Of a DNA stretch of 31,530 nt, positions 19,001 to 30,059 are shown piece by piece. Where the stretch lies: contig JAUCBJ010008455.1 of NCBI GenBank assembly GCA_032718475.1, forward strand, positions 1 to 31,530, read 5' to 3'. Within the stretch, counting starts at the first letter, position 1. Each line of letters opens with the position of its first letter. Position numbers and translations under genes: made by a program. This DNA is from Nemertoderma westbladi. Taxonomy: Eukaryota > Xenacoelomorpha > Nemertodermatida > Nemertodermatidae. The notes beneath the pieces are model-generated. The model saw only the letters and a list, made by a program, of their open reading frames with translations, ran no database searches and was not told the origin of the DNA.

Positions 19001-21075
19001 AGAGGTTATAGAGGTTTAGAGGATCAGAAATTTCCTATATTATTATTAAAGCCGTGGCGTTTATTTGAGGAAAGCGTTTAAGTCGTAATTTGAATGGCAA
19101 TTAATAAAAAGGGGATTTATTCGATGAGGAGATCTTATTCTAAGAAATACGGTAAGCCAAAGTCGTGGTCAGCTGAAATGCCGGGTCTAAACGTGGGAGG
19201 ATGTTGAGGTAATCGTAGTCGTGTGAAGAAAATAATTTCAAATTAAGGGTGGGCTGAACAAGTAATCGTAGTAAGAGGAGAACAGTGTCGTAAACGTAAT
19301 AATCAAAGCAAAATAATAGTACAGAATTCAAATCAAAAAATATATAAATGCCAAAAAAATAATAAAAGAACAGGGAACTATTTAAAATATTGTTCCTTCT
19401 TTTATACTCATTTAACAGCTGATATTGATATTCAGCTGTGTCAAAGCCACTTCAGTTTTTAATTGTTTGAATATTAATTAAAAAAGTTGTCCAACGTAGT
19501 GGTTTAACAACAGTACTCCCTTATGATGATACTTATGGTGATGACTAACAAGGCAACAGTTCTAATTAACACGTTGTTACACAACGTTATATATTATGTT
19601 GTACTAACTATAGTGTATTGGTTTAATACAATAAAATACACTTTACATCAATTTCCTCTTGACCTAAATTAAAACAAACAAACAGGTTTTATTAAGAAAT
19701 CAAGATATTGGGTGGGGTGTTCATATATTTGCGACCCATTACATGTAACATTACATAATTGAATTTAGATATACCTTATTATACTGAGTCATAGATCATC
19801 ACTAAAGGTCATGAACGATTATGGTCTTTTACATTGAATAAATTATTACTAAACAACTCATAGTGTTAAACAAACTACCCCGGCCTAACCAATAAAGACA
19901 CAAAACTGCTCTATTTATTAGACAGGGCAATCAGGAGCGTATTATTGCTAATGTAGGGCTGCTAAATACAAAACCGCTACTCACCGTTAGATGGCGCTAA
20001 CCTGCCGTCCGCTAATATATTTTACTAATTTTCTACAGCTCCTGCTAATTTCTTGTTCCTTTCTCTACCGATTACTCGATAGAGATCTAACTGTTCGAAT
20101 ATATGAGCCACGCGGGAATAACCAAAACAACAAACCCGAATCGGCTCCCTAAGCTGACTTAAAACGAGTGTGAGAGATTTTACACTCAGAGTGTATTCCT
20201 ATGGCCTAATTTTACTGTAACAACTGTTACTACACAATTACGTCCTTTCTAATCGCATCTAATCGCAAAACTGGGGTTCCCTAACGGAATGTGTGAATGT
20301 GAGAATATTTAAATAATCAAAATCGGTGCAGTGTTTATTTTGGGACTCAAACTTACCTGCGGCTGGCTTTAGACCAGCAATTTACTGATGCGCGCTATAT
20401 ACTGTATACTACGATGTGAATTATGTCCGCTAATTCAAATAACCGCCCAGCGTGAATAGTGTACGGTACTCTAAATTAATACCTTAACTACCCTCCGCTA
20501 TGCTGCGTACAAATTCTTAATTTTACTAATTAATTACAGTCACAAATATGTAACAGCGTACTAATTACTAAGTATTCCAGAGTGCGCAATTCTAATTTAT
20601 TACGCAACGGGTTACACTAGCAACAGCCTAAAATACCGTATTATTTTCGACCTAATCAGTAATTAATTACAGTAAACTAAGAAATAGAAATCAATCAAAG
20701 GGAAAAGAGCGCCTATCCAAGCATTCGTGATTTATTAGGCACACTTTAGTAACACACCAATCAGCGTAACAATCTATAGTTTATACTTACCAATTTTAGT
20801 TCTTAACGCACAATTCACAATCAACAGTCAGATAGCAATCGCAACCTACAGTTCGCACATAGCTTGCGACATAATCTACAGTTAGATAGCAATTCGCAAC
20901 GTAAAGCACGCAGATCTCTCCCGGCTACATCTAGGCTTCCTAACTAACCCAATTCCTGTCCCCCTAATACTACAAAATAGAGACAAAATCTGGATCATCA
21001 GCCCCTAATTACTGCACCGGCGCACCTGACCCGCTCTACGCCGCAAACTTGCACCCGCAATAGTACTCCCACCAA
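19001..21075. other. AT-rich non-coding DNA with - strand splice-donor-like sites
   Basis: No credible frame on either strand. On the - strand, GTAAGT-type donors occur at 20785-20790 (TTG|GTAAGTATAA) and 20351-20356 (CAG|GTAAGTTTGAG). A short diverged repeat of GCTATCTGACTG type lies at about 20820-20905. If the LTR at 21076-21842 is real, this is its 5' leader. Confidence 0.4.
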
Positions 21076-21842
21076 TGTTGCTCGCCTTTGAATCCTCCGC
21101 GCCCCCTTCGTCGCTAACCCCCCAATGCGCCCGCCGCGCTTACCGGTAACCTAGCCCTCCATCAGAATGAATAGCTACCGTAGCGGCACATGCAAATCTC
21201 AAAGTCTGACAGTCTAAGAAATCCCGTAGGATTATTGTCGAAAGGAATCACATAGAACCATTTACTAAAGGGTAGAAATCATAGTTCCAATTTGTAATTA
21301 ACAGTAATCGTTGGGATTGATTGAGAAACACAAACAAGAATCAACAGAAATTGCAAATTAGCGAATCATTGCAAGAAAATCAAAAGGGCAGTAATTTACA
21401 CAAAAAACTAAGCATCGAATAATAGTTGAACATGAAGGGTAACTGAAGTGAGGGTGTGGGTATAAGGTAACTGAAGGGATAAGGCAATAATGGGATAAGG
21501 TACAGACACTCCGGCAAAACGCCAATTTATAGGTGATTTGAGAGGGATGATGCAATCGATCTCTCATTGGCTCCCCAATCCGAGCTATCATTAGACCAAC
21601 CTGGAAGCAGTTAGGCCAATAAGAGAGCCGGATTGTGAACCTATTGCTCCCTGAAATCGCAAATCGTTACCATAAAAGGTAATTTTCCCGATGCTTAATT
21701 TGGCGGTACTAATAATATCATGCACAAATGTTAATTTAGCGCAATTATAGAGAAAATTAAAACCAGTAGCTAGCCCCATCAAGGCTAATAACGGCAAGCC
21801 CATATCCAGGGTCCAACAAGGACTTGCTACCCTGGAACTACA
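21076..21842 (-). repeat. Candidate LTR of a retrotransposon (767 bp, single copy seen)
   Basis: Read on the - strand it begins TGTAGTTCC and ends GCAACA, that is TG...CA. It carries a CCAAT-type box (GAGCCAATGAG, ~21570) and TATAAAT about 40 bp further (21532-21526). Immediately after its end comes TTGGTGGGAGTAC, which has the TGG start expected of a tRNA primer binding site, though I could not match it to a tRNA. No second LTR, gag or pol was found next to it, and no target duplication can be defined, so it may be a solo or orphan LTR, or an ordinary promoter region. The 70- and 77-codon - strand frames inside are not called. Confidence 0.4.
21500..21575 (-). promoter_or_regulatory. CCAAT and TATA promoter-like pair
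   Basis: On the - strand, AGCCAATGAGAG (around 21570) is followed about 40 bp later by CCTATAAATTGG (TATA at 21532-21526) and then a pyrimidine-rich stretch near 21500 where initiation would fall. Spacing is right for an RNA polymerase II core promoter directed leftward. Confidence 0.4.
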
Positions 21843-23329
21843 GTATCTACTTATATACTATTACAAAATTACATAGGTAGGGCTACATACTATACAAAAT
21901 GGATGAGTTCAAAATATATGGGCGTTTCAATTTCCTTATCTAAATGTCATTGCGCGTTATGCCTTATCTAAATAATTATACTGCGTCACGGACTAATATA
22001 TGATACTATATAATGAACTAATATATTATACTGTATGATGGACTAATATATGTACAGTATAACGGACTAATATATTACATAATGTAGGTACAGCGCCATA
22101 TACCGTAACACATAGGCTGAATCATCACATGTGAAATTTACAAAAGTAAAGGGAATTATGTAAAAGGGAATCATGTGAAATAAAACTGAAAGCAAATAAA
22201 CACTGTAAAATAAAATTCAATTCTATTATAATTTGTATTGAAAGCAAAGTTTTTCTGCAAATAAATATCATTATTCCTTTATAACATTATATATATATAT
22301 ATTATCATATACTTGCTGTTAAATTATACAATGCCCTTTAGAGTTAATTTCAAACATCCCGTATTTTATATATCTGTTATTTACTAATTTATTTTAATTT
22401 ACTTATCTATTTGTTGTTTTCTGATTAATGTTTAGAAATTTAAGTATTTACCTTTTATGCAACCACGTTATGTTTAATAAAGCAAACACATCATATATAT
22501 ATATCTTAACATTATATTACAACTTATTTATATTATTACTATTTTTAAATTTGCTACTTGTGACGTAGCTCTCTGAGTCTACGTGGCAATGTAGTAAAAT
22601 TAATGTGCCTCACTTTCCCAGAGGGCACCTCGGGAGATTGCTGCTGAGGTCCATGTTGCAGTATAGAAAATGCTGCCTAACAACGTAATTGTGTTTGGAA
22701 GTGCTTTTAGATAGTACTGTGGTTTGAATTGACACTAAAACCAATAAATAATGATTAGCTTTATAACCACGAAATGTGTGAGTCTTTCCTTTTGATTAAC
22801 AGAGGACTAATATTGATAATTTGCATCTACGCATTTAATGAAATTGTGATAAATAATTTAACCATATATTTTCCATACATATATATATATATATATTGAC
22901 GATATTTAATAAAGTTTGCAGCACTACAAAAAATTAAATACCTTCAGTAATATGTCTCTGCTTTCGGAAATGAATGAGTATGCATTACCGAAATGTAAAA
23001 CTGTAACGTTATAATAATGAAAGCTAGTAGACCTAATTATAAGGAATAACTTTAGTAAAACTTTGAAATCTTAGTTTACATTACTTCTAAACTTTATATA
23101 AATCTTAAATATTAAACTTGATATTAATAAATCTGCATAAATAATTATATTTCTGCGAGTTAGTTCTATAATATGCAATTTTATTTCCAAATATTCAACC
23201 ATGGAATATACATGTAAAAGTTATAATAATATGTCCGCATCAATAGAGTCAGTGTGAGATTTAATTCCGATACTGCGGTCGGTGTGAGCGAGCAGTCTTC
23301 TGCGTTATGGACTATACAACGTGGAGGGG
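21843..23329. other. AT-rich non-coding DNA with short repeats
   Basis: Contains about four diverged copies of a ~25-bp unit GGACTAATATATG at 21989-22083 and AT dinucleotide runs near 22285, 22492 and 22880. No open frame of interest. Confidence 0.5.
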
Positions 23330-24893
23330 GTGGAACAACGCGGGTGAAACAACGCGGGTGGAATAAACGCGGGTGGAACAACGCGGGTGGAACAACGCGG
23401 GTGGAGCAACACGGGTGGAACAACGCGGGTGAAACAACGCGGGTGGAATAAACGCGGGTGGAACAACGCGGGTGGAGCAACACAGGTGGAACAACGCGGA
23501 TGGAACAACGCGGGTGGAACAACTCAGGTGGAACAACGCGGGTGGAACAACGCGGGTGGAACAACGCGGGTGGAGCAAAACAGGTGGAACAAACAAATGG
23601 AACAAGGCGGGTGGAACAACGCGGGTGGAACAACGCAGGTGGAACAACGCGGGTGGAACAACTCAGGTGGAACATCGCGGGTGGAACAACGCGGGTGGAA
23701 CAAACAAATGGAACAAGGCGGGTGGAACAACGCGGGTGGAACAACGCAGGTGGAACAACGCGGGTGGAACATCGCGGGTAGAACCACACAGGTGGAACAT
23801 CGCGGGTGGAACAACGCGGGTGGAACAAACAAATGGAACAAGGCGGGTGGAACAACGCGGGTGGAACAACGCAGGTGGAACAACGCGGGTGGAACATCGC
23901 GGGTAGAACAACGTAGGTGGAACATCGCGGGTGGAACAACGCGGGTGGAACAACGCGGGTGGAACCACACAAATAGAACAACCCCGTTGGAACAACTCAG
24001 GTGGAACAACACGGGTGGAACAACGCGGGTGGAATAACGCGGGTGGAGCAACACAGGTGGAACAAACAAATGGAACAAGGCGGGTGGAACAACGCGGGTG
24101 GAACAACGCGGGTGGAACCACACAGGTGGAACATCGCGGGTGGAACAACGCGGGTGGAACAAACAAATGGAACAAGGCGGGTGGAACAACGCGGGTGGAA
24201 CAACGCAGGTGGAACAACGCGGGTGGAACATCGCGGGTAGAACAACGTAGGTGGAACAACACGGGTGGAACAACGCGGGTGGAACAACACAGGCGGAACA
24301 TCGCGGGTGGAACAACGCGGGTGGAACAACGCGGGTGGAACCACACAGGTGGAACATCGCGGGTGGAACAACTCAGGTGGAACAACGCGGGTGGAACAAC
24401 GCGGGTGGAATAACGCGGGTGGAGCAACACAGGTGGAACAAACAAATGGAACAAGGCGGGTGGAACAACGCGGGTGGAACAACGCAGGTGGAACAACGCG
24501 GGTGGAACAACTCAGGTGTAACATCGCGGGTGGAACAACGCGGGTGGAACAACGCGGGTGGAACCACACAGGTGGAACATCGCGGGTGGAACAACGCGGG
24601 TGGAACAAACAAATGGAACAAGGCGGGTGGAACAACGCGGGTGGAACAACGCAGGTGGAACAACGCGGGTGGAACATCGCGGGTAGAACAACGTAGGTGG
24701 AACAACACGGGTGGAACAACGCGGGTGGAACAACACAGGTGGAACATCGCGGGTGGAACAACGCGGGTGGAACCACACAGGTGGAACAACGCGGGTGGAA
24801 CCACACAGGTGGAACATCGCGGGTGGAACAACGCGGGTGGAACAAACAAATGGAACAAGGCGGGTGGAACAACGCGGGTGGAACAAGAGATGG
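23330..24893. repeat. Minisatellite of 14-bp units (~110 copies)
   Basis: The unit is GGGTGGAACAACGC with variants (ACATCGC, ACCACAC, ACTCAG, AGCAACAC). A distinctive variant containing AAACAAATGG starts at 23591, 23702, 23827, 24064, 24161, 24440, 24607 and 24844, marking irregular higher-order blocks; the 237-bp interval occurs twice. A 14-bp unit free of stop codons stays open in several frames on both strands and encodes 14-residue peptide repeats, so the 79-291 codon frames here are not evidence of genes. Confidence 0.95.
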
Positions 24894-25140
24894 ATTTCGT
24901 TGAGCACCTATAACATAATAAAATTTTTAACTAACATAAAATTAATAATGAAATTAATACTCGGCTTGGTTATTTTCGATTAAAATTGGATCTTAATCAA
25001 TTCAGTGATAATAAATCACAGAGTAAAAATATAGAAGGAAGGAGGCATGGTTGGATGGGTAAATAGTTACGTAGATGAATGAGTGAGTGATTCATTTGAG
25101 AATATAAAGATGAGCAAACGATCCTACTGGGTTTGAAGAT
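24894..25140. other. AT-rich spacer between minisatellites
   Basis: No gene or clear repeat seen. Confidence 0.4.
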
Positions 25141-25460
25141 AGGTGGAACGAGAGGAAATTACAAATGGGTAGTACGGAACGGTGTTACACATGGGTTGAA
25201 ATGGATGGAATTACAAGTAGGTGGAACGTGAAGGAGTTACAGGTGTATGGAATGATAGAGAGGAACCGAATGACTGTTGGGTGGAATGAAAATGAGTTAG
25301 AAAAGGGTGAAACTAGACGGAGATACAGATAGTTAAAACAGGAGCGAGGTTAGAGTTCGGTTGAATAGGAATAAGTTACAAATGTGTTGAACTGAATTGA
25401 ATTACAGTTCGGTGTAACGAAAGGAAGTAACAAGTAGGTGGAACATGAATAAGTTACGGC
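25141..25460. repeat. Decayed ~26-bp minisatellite
   Basis: About a dozen loose copies of a unit like GTGGAACGAGAGGAATTACA plus AATGGG, each with a TGGAAC-type start and a TTACA-type end. Examples are near 25143, 25219 and 25437. It has the same GTGGAAC start as the arrays at 14357 and 23330. Confidence 0.6.
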
Positions 25461-28400
25461 ATAAATAAATTTATATAGGGCTACCGTTTACCGTATTCAA
25501 TGCTATATTCAATATTATTAAATTTTTTTTATCTTAAACTTTTCTTTGCTTTTTATCTTTAAAAATATAGAAATATAAAATAATTTAAATGATTTCTTAC
25601 TAGATAACTTGCCAGAAGTAAACTCATTAGGTCCTGGTCTATTAAGGATAATATTTAGGTTAATTACTAATAATATTTAGGTTTTAATAGTCATCCGCAT
25701 CCACATATCTGCATCCGCGGATGTCAAAAATATGACATTCGCAACATCCCTAATCCTGTAATCGATACCATTATCTGGTTACAGATACCGGTAGGCCTAT
25801 GTCACATTTGGTTGTCATGTGGTTTAACTTACAAAAGATAAATAAGAGTGTGGTACCCGTATTTCACCACTTAAGTTTCAATCTTTTCAACGTTTATTAC
25901 CAAAGCATCAACACTCGCAGAAGTTTGAGAACACGAAACTTCGGAACCAACGGGACCAGTATTAGAGGTAGTCATATCCACATATTTATCTCACTATTAT
26001 TGCTGTACTACATTCTGGTATTAATACAGATCTATTTATTTATGATAAACAGCAGGCGGCACGTAGACAAATAGGTACCGGTCTGCCGGTATATCAGTAG
26101 TCAGTACTAGTGTACCGGCTCACCAGTACGGCTAGTGCTACCAATAAAGGCAAGATGATATTAATATTATTTATTTATTTATTACGGAACAGTATTACAC
26201 CATCCAATTGCAATTACCAGTAAAAATACAGGAACCGTAATTAAACCACACCAACACACCGGTAAATGTACCAGACAAATACATAAGTAGCAGAAGACAA
26301 AAGTTTTACTTCGTGGCGCCGGCAGTGGTGTGGGTGACGGTGGGGTTGGGGGCCAGCAGAGGCGGTGGTAGCGTCGGCAGTGATGGCGCTGGCAGTGGCA
26401 AATAAAAATAAAGTGACATTAAATGACAATATGGATACTTTGCTAACTAAAAGTCGCCTTACAACCCCACCCCCCCCCCCCCCCCCCTCCCCCTCCCACC
26501 ACTCCAACATAAATTTACTTCAACTAACACTTGTTGCCAATACTAGCATCTGCTACTGGCAGCATCTGTTGCTTCTCAAAAAATTCCAGTCAAGATAATT
26601 TTAAATTTTATATTCACCAGAAATGTTAATTTTTTCTAATAAATTTTATCTAAAAGTGCAAAATTTTATGTGTGGAAAAGGAATATATTATATGAGTATA
26701 AATGAGTTAATACAAAATACTGTCTGCTGGTTGGTTGTTAGGTGTTGACCAACGGCGGCTTGGATGAATCAACTTAGCATCAGCTGATCAGTGTAGGTCG
26801 AGGCATTTATGGGAGGCTAACCTGAAAATGCCTAGCGAGGCGTTATGTAGTTCTTATGAGTGTTATCAAAGCCTCAGGATACCTGCCGCATAGCAGGAAC
26901 ACTCACGGAAGTGTGGGGGTATATATATATTATCTAATATAAGAAACAATATGGGTACAGTACAATCTGACTGGCGAAATATATATAGAAACAATGTGAT
27001 CTAGTCTCCTATCAAAAATGAAACCTACCCTTAAACACTTTAATAACTGCACGAATAACTATCCTATATATTAGAAAATACAGGACTTTCTATTATCTAT
27101 TATTATTATTATCTAATATATATATCTTAACGAGATCTAGAATTAGTTACTGTAAGTATGAAGCCTCAGCACTTACAAAGTGCTTCAAAGGGGCGGGATA
27201 GTTACGTGTAAACCGTTCCGTTATATTGTGTTGTTGGCTAGTAAATGTACGTATGACTTACATATATCACAGGTAGGACACTACGTTTGGCCTAGTGCGT
27301 GATAAGCGCACGATTTACTCGAATCACTTGCATTGCTGGTAGATAATAGTCACTAGTTGGGAATAATATAGCAGTATTATGGACTCACACATTCGCATTA
27401 AATGAACCGAATCTTATTACTGTCAGGGTGCAAAACACACTCACCGTGTGGAAATCGAGTTGGTCTTATCTCTGGTCCAATATATTCATCAACCATTAAT
27501 GCAAATAATTAATGACAAATGACTAGTTGCAAATGACTAGTGATTATTTACAAATTGCAAATGACTAGGTAAAATATCGCAGGCCACTGTAACTAACATG
27601 GCTCGCTGGGCTATAAAATCGATGTAAATTACCTGAGATGTTATCAAGGTTAAGCCTATCGTGTCGAGATGGACACCGATTATATACAGATACACAATGC
27701 TCAGTAAAAATAGAACAGCCAATGAGACGCAAGAATACTGGCTTCGGTAGTTACCAATGAGAGTTCAGTAATACCACAACTGTTGTTAGGCAACATATAA
27801 ACAACTTTATGGGCTATTCAATACACACGAAGCACAAATATTATATGCACTGAAACCGAATAATTATCTGATACAAATATAAGATTTCTGTATACAGTTA
27901 GCATTGGCAGCAAAACCGTTCCCTAAAATCACGTACAAGTTCCCAACACAATGTGTTAAATGACACAATATTGAGTTTTTTCTGAATTTCACATCGAAAG
28001 AAGTATATACAAACTTTCAATAATCAAATTAAATTAATATCAAATACTCGTATACAATTAAATGTGGTAAACAATCTAACTAAATTAAACGAAATTAATT
28101 ACGGGGAGATGAAACCCTTATATTTTCCCATACAAACGCCTTTTTAACAAATGCCCCGTTTTCTACAGAACTACCAGGTTGATTTTTATGAAATTTCGTA
28201 TGCTATTAAAGTAGCCACTCCGCCAGACCTGGAAGCTAAAAAAATTCAATTTGTATTATTTTTCATATTTTTTAAAAAAAGGTCAAAAATTTGGGATTTG
28301 GTCCTAAAATACAAAGAATGATGATGAGTTAACTATGATATTAGAGGTTCCAGTTATGCGCCACACCGCCATGGATCATGTGTCAAAATTTCAAGAAATT

Positions 28401-28569
28401 TCATCGAGCCGTTCTCGAGATAATGGGGCATTTGTAACCAAAATAACATGAAAAATTGAAGTAGGAGAAAAATGCATTTGTTTTCAAACCTTCCCGCCAA
28501 TTTTTATAAATGGGAGAATTTTCAAGCACACCATTATTGTCAAATTTTGAAAGGAAATTTTTTCTAACA
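25461..28569. other. Long non-coding stretch
   Basis: Mostly AT-rich with no convincing gene. It includes two ACCGGT-type sites (25785, 26074), an 18-base C run at 26470-26487 next to a G-rich block (about 26315-26400, + strand), AT runs near 26930 and 27118, and a short TTGCAAATGACTAG direct repeat near 27530-27565. The 91-codon frame at 25799-26074 and the frames around 26241-26598 look fortuitous. From about 28130 the sequence is AT-rich with phrases typical of interspersed repeats, but I could not define an element. Confidence 0.45.
26470..26487 (+). repeat. Poly(C) run, 18 bases
   Basis: An uninterrupted C run embedded in further C-rich sequence (26465-26500), so the - strand could form a G-quadruplex. 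Length in the assembly may be unreliable. Confidence 0.8.
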
Positions 28570-29470
28570 AAAATTAAAATTTTCTTATGGGGTTTTCCTG
28601 GTCTGTGACACCATTCCCAGTGTCAGTTTTCACAATTGACGGATTCTACTATGTCTGTCCGTCCATTCTGTCTGTCTTTTGGTCTGTCCGTCAAAATTTA
28701 AAAAAGCACACAACAACTAAATAAAATTTTGTTATGGGGTTATTCTGGTCTGTGATTTCATGTCCAATGTCAGTTTTCACTATTGATGGATTCTAGTATT
28801 GTCTGTCCGTCCATTATGTCTGTCTTTTGGTGTGTCCGTCAAATTTAAAAAAACACACAACATCTAAATAAAATTTTGCTATGGGGTTTTCCCAGTCTGT
28901 GATGTCATTTCCTATGTCTGTTTTCACTATTAGTGGATTCTAGTATTTCTCTCCGCCAATTATGTCTGTCTTTTGGTGTGTCCGTCAAATTTAAATAACG
29001 GACAGACCAAATGACAGACAGGCAGACAGGCGGACAGACAGGAAGAATATTGCGTAAATCCTAGAAACTGATACCAGAAACGAAATCACAGACCAGAAGA
29101 ACCCCATAGCACAATTTTTAGTTAGGTCTGGTGTAATTTTTTATATTTTGACAGACAGACTAAAAAGACCGACAGACGGACAGATAGGACTAGACTCCAT
29201 AAATTGTAGAAACTGATACCAGAAACGATATCATAGACCAGAAAAAAACCATAGCAATATCTTTAGTTAGGTCTGGTGTATTTTTTTATATTTTGACAGA
29301 CAGACTAAAAAGACAAACAGACAGACAGACGGACAGATAGGACTAGACTCAATAATTTTTAGAAACTGATACCATAAATGAAATCTCAGACCAGGAAAAC
29401 CCCATAGTCAAAAGTTTTAGCTAAACGTAGTGAGATTTTTTATACTGTATTTTCACAAACAGACAAAAAA
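28570..29470. repeat. Foldback repeat: three ~147-bp units facing three inverted units
   Basis: In the left arm, ATGGGG-anchored units start at 28587, 28734 and 28881 (147 bp each). Each has GTCTGTGA, CAGTTTTCA, GGATTCTA and TGTCTGTCCGTC blocks. In the right arm the same blocks occur in reverse complement, with CCATAG anchors at 29104, 29249 and 29402 (145 and 153 bp). The centre is near 29000 and the spacer is GACAGACA-rich. No coding frame. It could be a foldback transposon or a palindromic satellite fragment. Confidence 0.8.
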
Positions 29471-30012
29471 CAGACTAACCGACAAACAGACAGAGTTTCA
29501 AGCGGTTTGTGCTCATGATATGGTTTTAAAGTGTCAATATCCATAAAGGACGGGAACTCAGACGGTCTCGTGGCGCGTGAGTCGACAGCCAGTCGACGGA
29601 ATCCCAGTTCCAGGGGAGCGGCTAAGCGCTTCCGCACGGCGGTTTTCAGTGGTCCGGAGGGGACAGTTTGGGTAGCGGTACCAAACGGAGACTGCTGGCC
29701 GAGGAAAATTCTCGGAGGCACAGCGTGTGGGACCGGTCCTTCACGATGAATGTGTTCTTGGAAGGCTCGGTGCTGTGGAAGCAGCTCGGGATGTCTCTCC
29801 AGGAAGTGGGGATCATAGAAGGGGGAGTCTATAATGAATTTGATTATGTCGTAAGACGTCACATGTTCTGGGTGTATTTCTCGAAGAAAACGTCGGACGA
29901 AATGGGTGTTGGTGCAGGAAGCTACACGGTTGATGTAAAAGCTTTTGCGGACATAACAAGTCATTTTTACGCAATGCGGGGAATACTCTAAAATAGCCCT
30001 AAAATTGTTCAA
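29440..30012 (-). CDS. Hypothetical coding island or exon, product unrecognised
   Basis: An open frame of 190 codons. The central ~165 codons (29990 to about 29495) are GC-richer than both flanks and use many C/G-ending codons. The protein has regions such as RRFLREIHPEHVTSYDIIKF, then SPFYDPHFLERHPELLPQH, and a Pro/Arg-rich end; I recognise no domain, signal peptide or membrane segment. Just upstream of the coding-like part is CTATTTTAG followed by AGTATTCC, which could be a splice acceptor, so the annotated ATG region (ending 30012) may be intronic. The last residues (after about 29495) run into the foldback repeat and are probably not coding. The antisense frames at 29531-29991 are weaker. 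It may be an exon of a host gene or a relic of a mobile element. Confidence 0.4.
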   Translation of the reverse strand: MNNFRAILEYSPHCVKMTCYVRKSFYINRVASCTNTHFVRRFLREIHPEHVTSYDIIKFIIDSPFYDPHFLERHPELLPQHRAFQEHIHREGPVPHAVPPRIFLGQQSPFGTATQTVPSGPLKTAVRKRLAAPLELGFRRLAVDSRATRPSEFPSFMDIDTLKPYHEHKPLETLSVCRLVCFLSVCENTV

Positions 30013-30059
30013 CTATGCATCAGTCAGAAATTAGAACCAAGATGACAAAATCTGTCTGC

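Noticed and set aside
23181-24913. Numerous 65-291 codon frames on both strands
   Set aside because: All arise from the stop-free 14-bp unit, being open in several frames with the same 14-residue period.
26241-26598. Overlapping frames around the C-run
   Set aside because: Driven by homopolymer and triplet-like composition (poly-Gly/poly-Pro), no start context or domain.
29531-29991. + strand frames of 72 and 107 codons
   Set aside because: Antisense to the better - strand frame; two short overlapping pieces with no motif.
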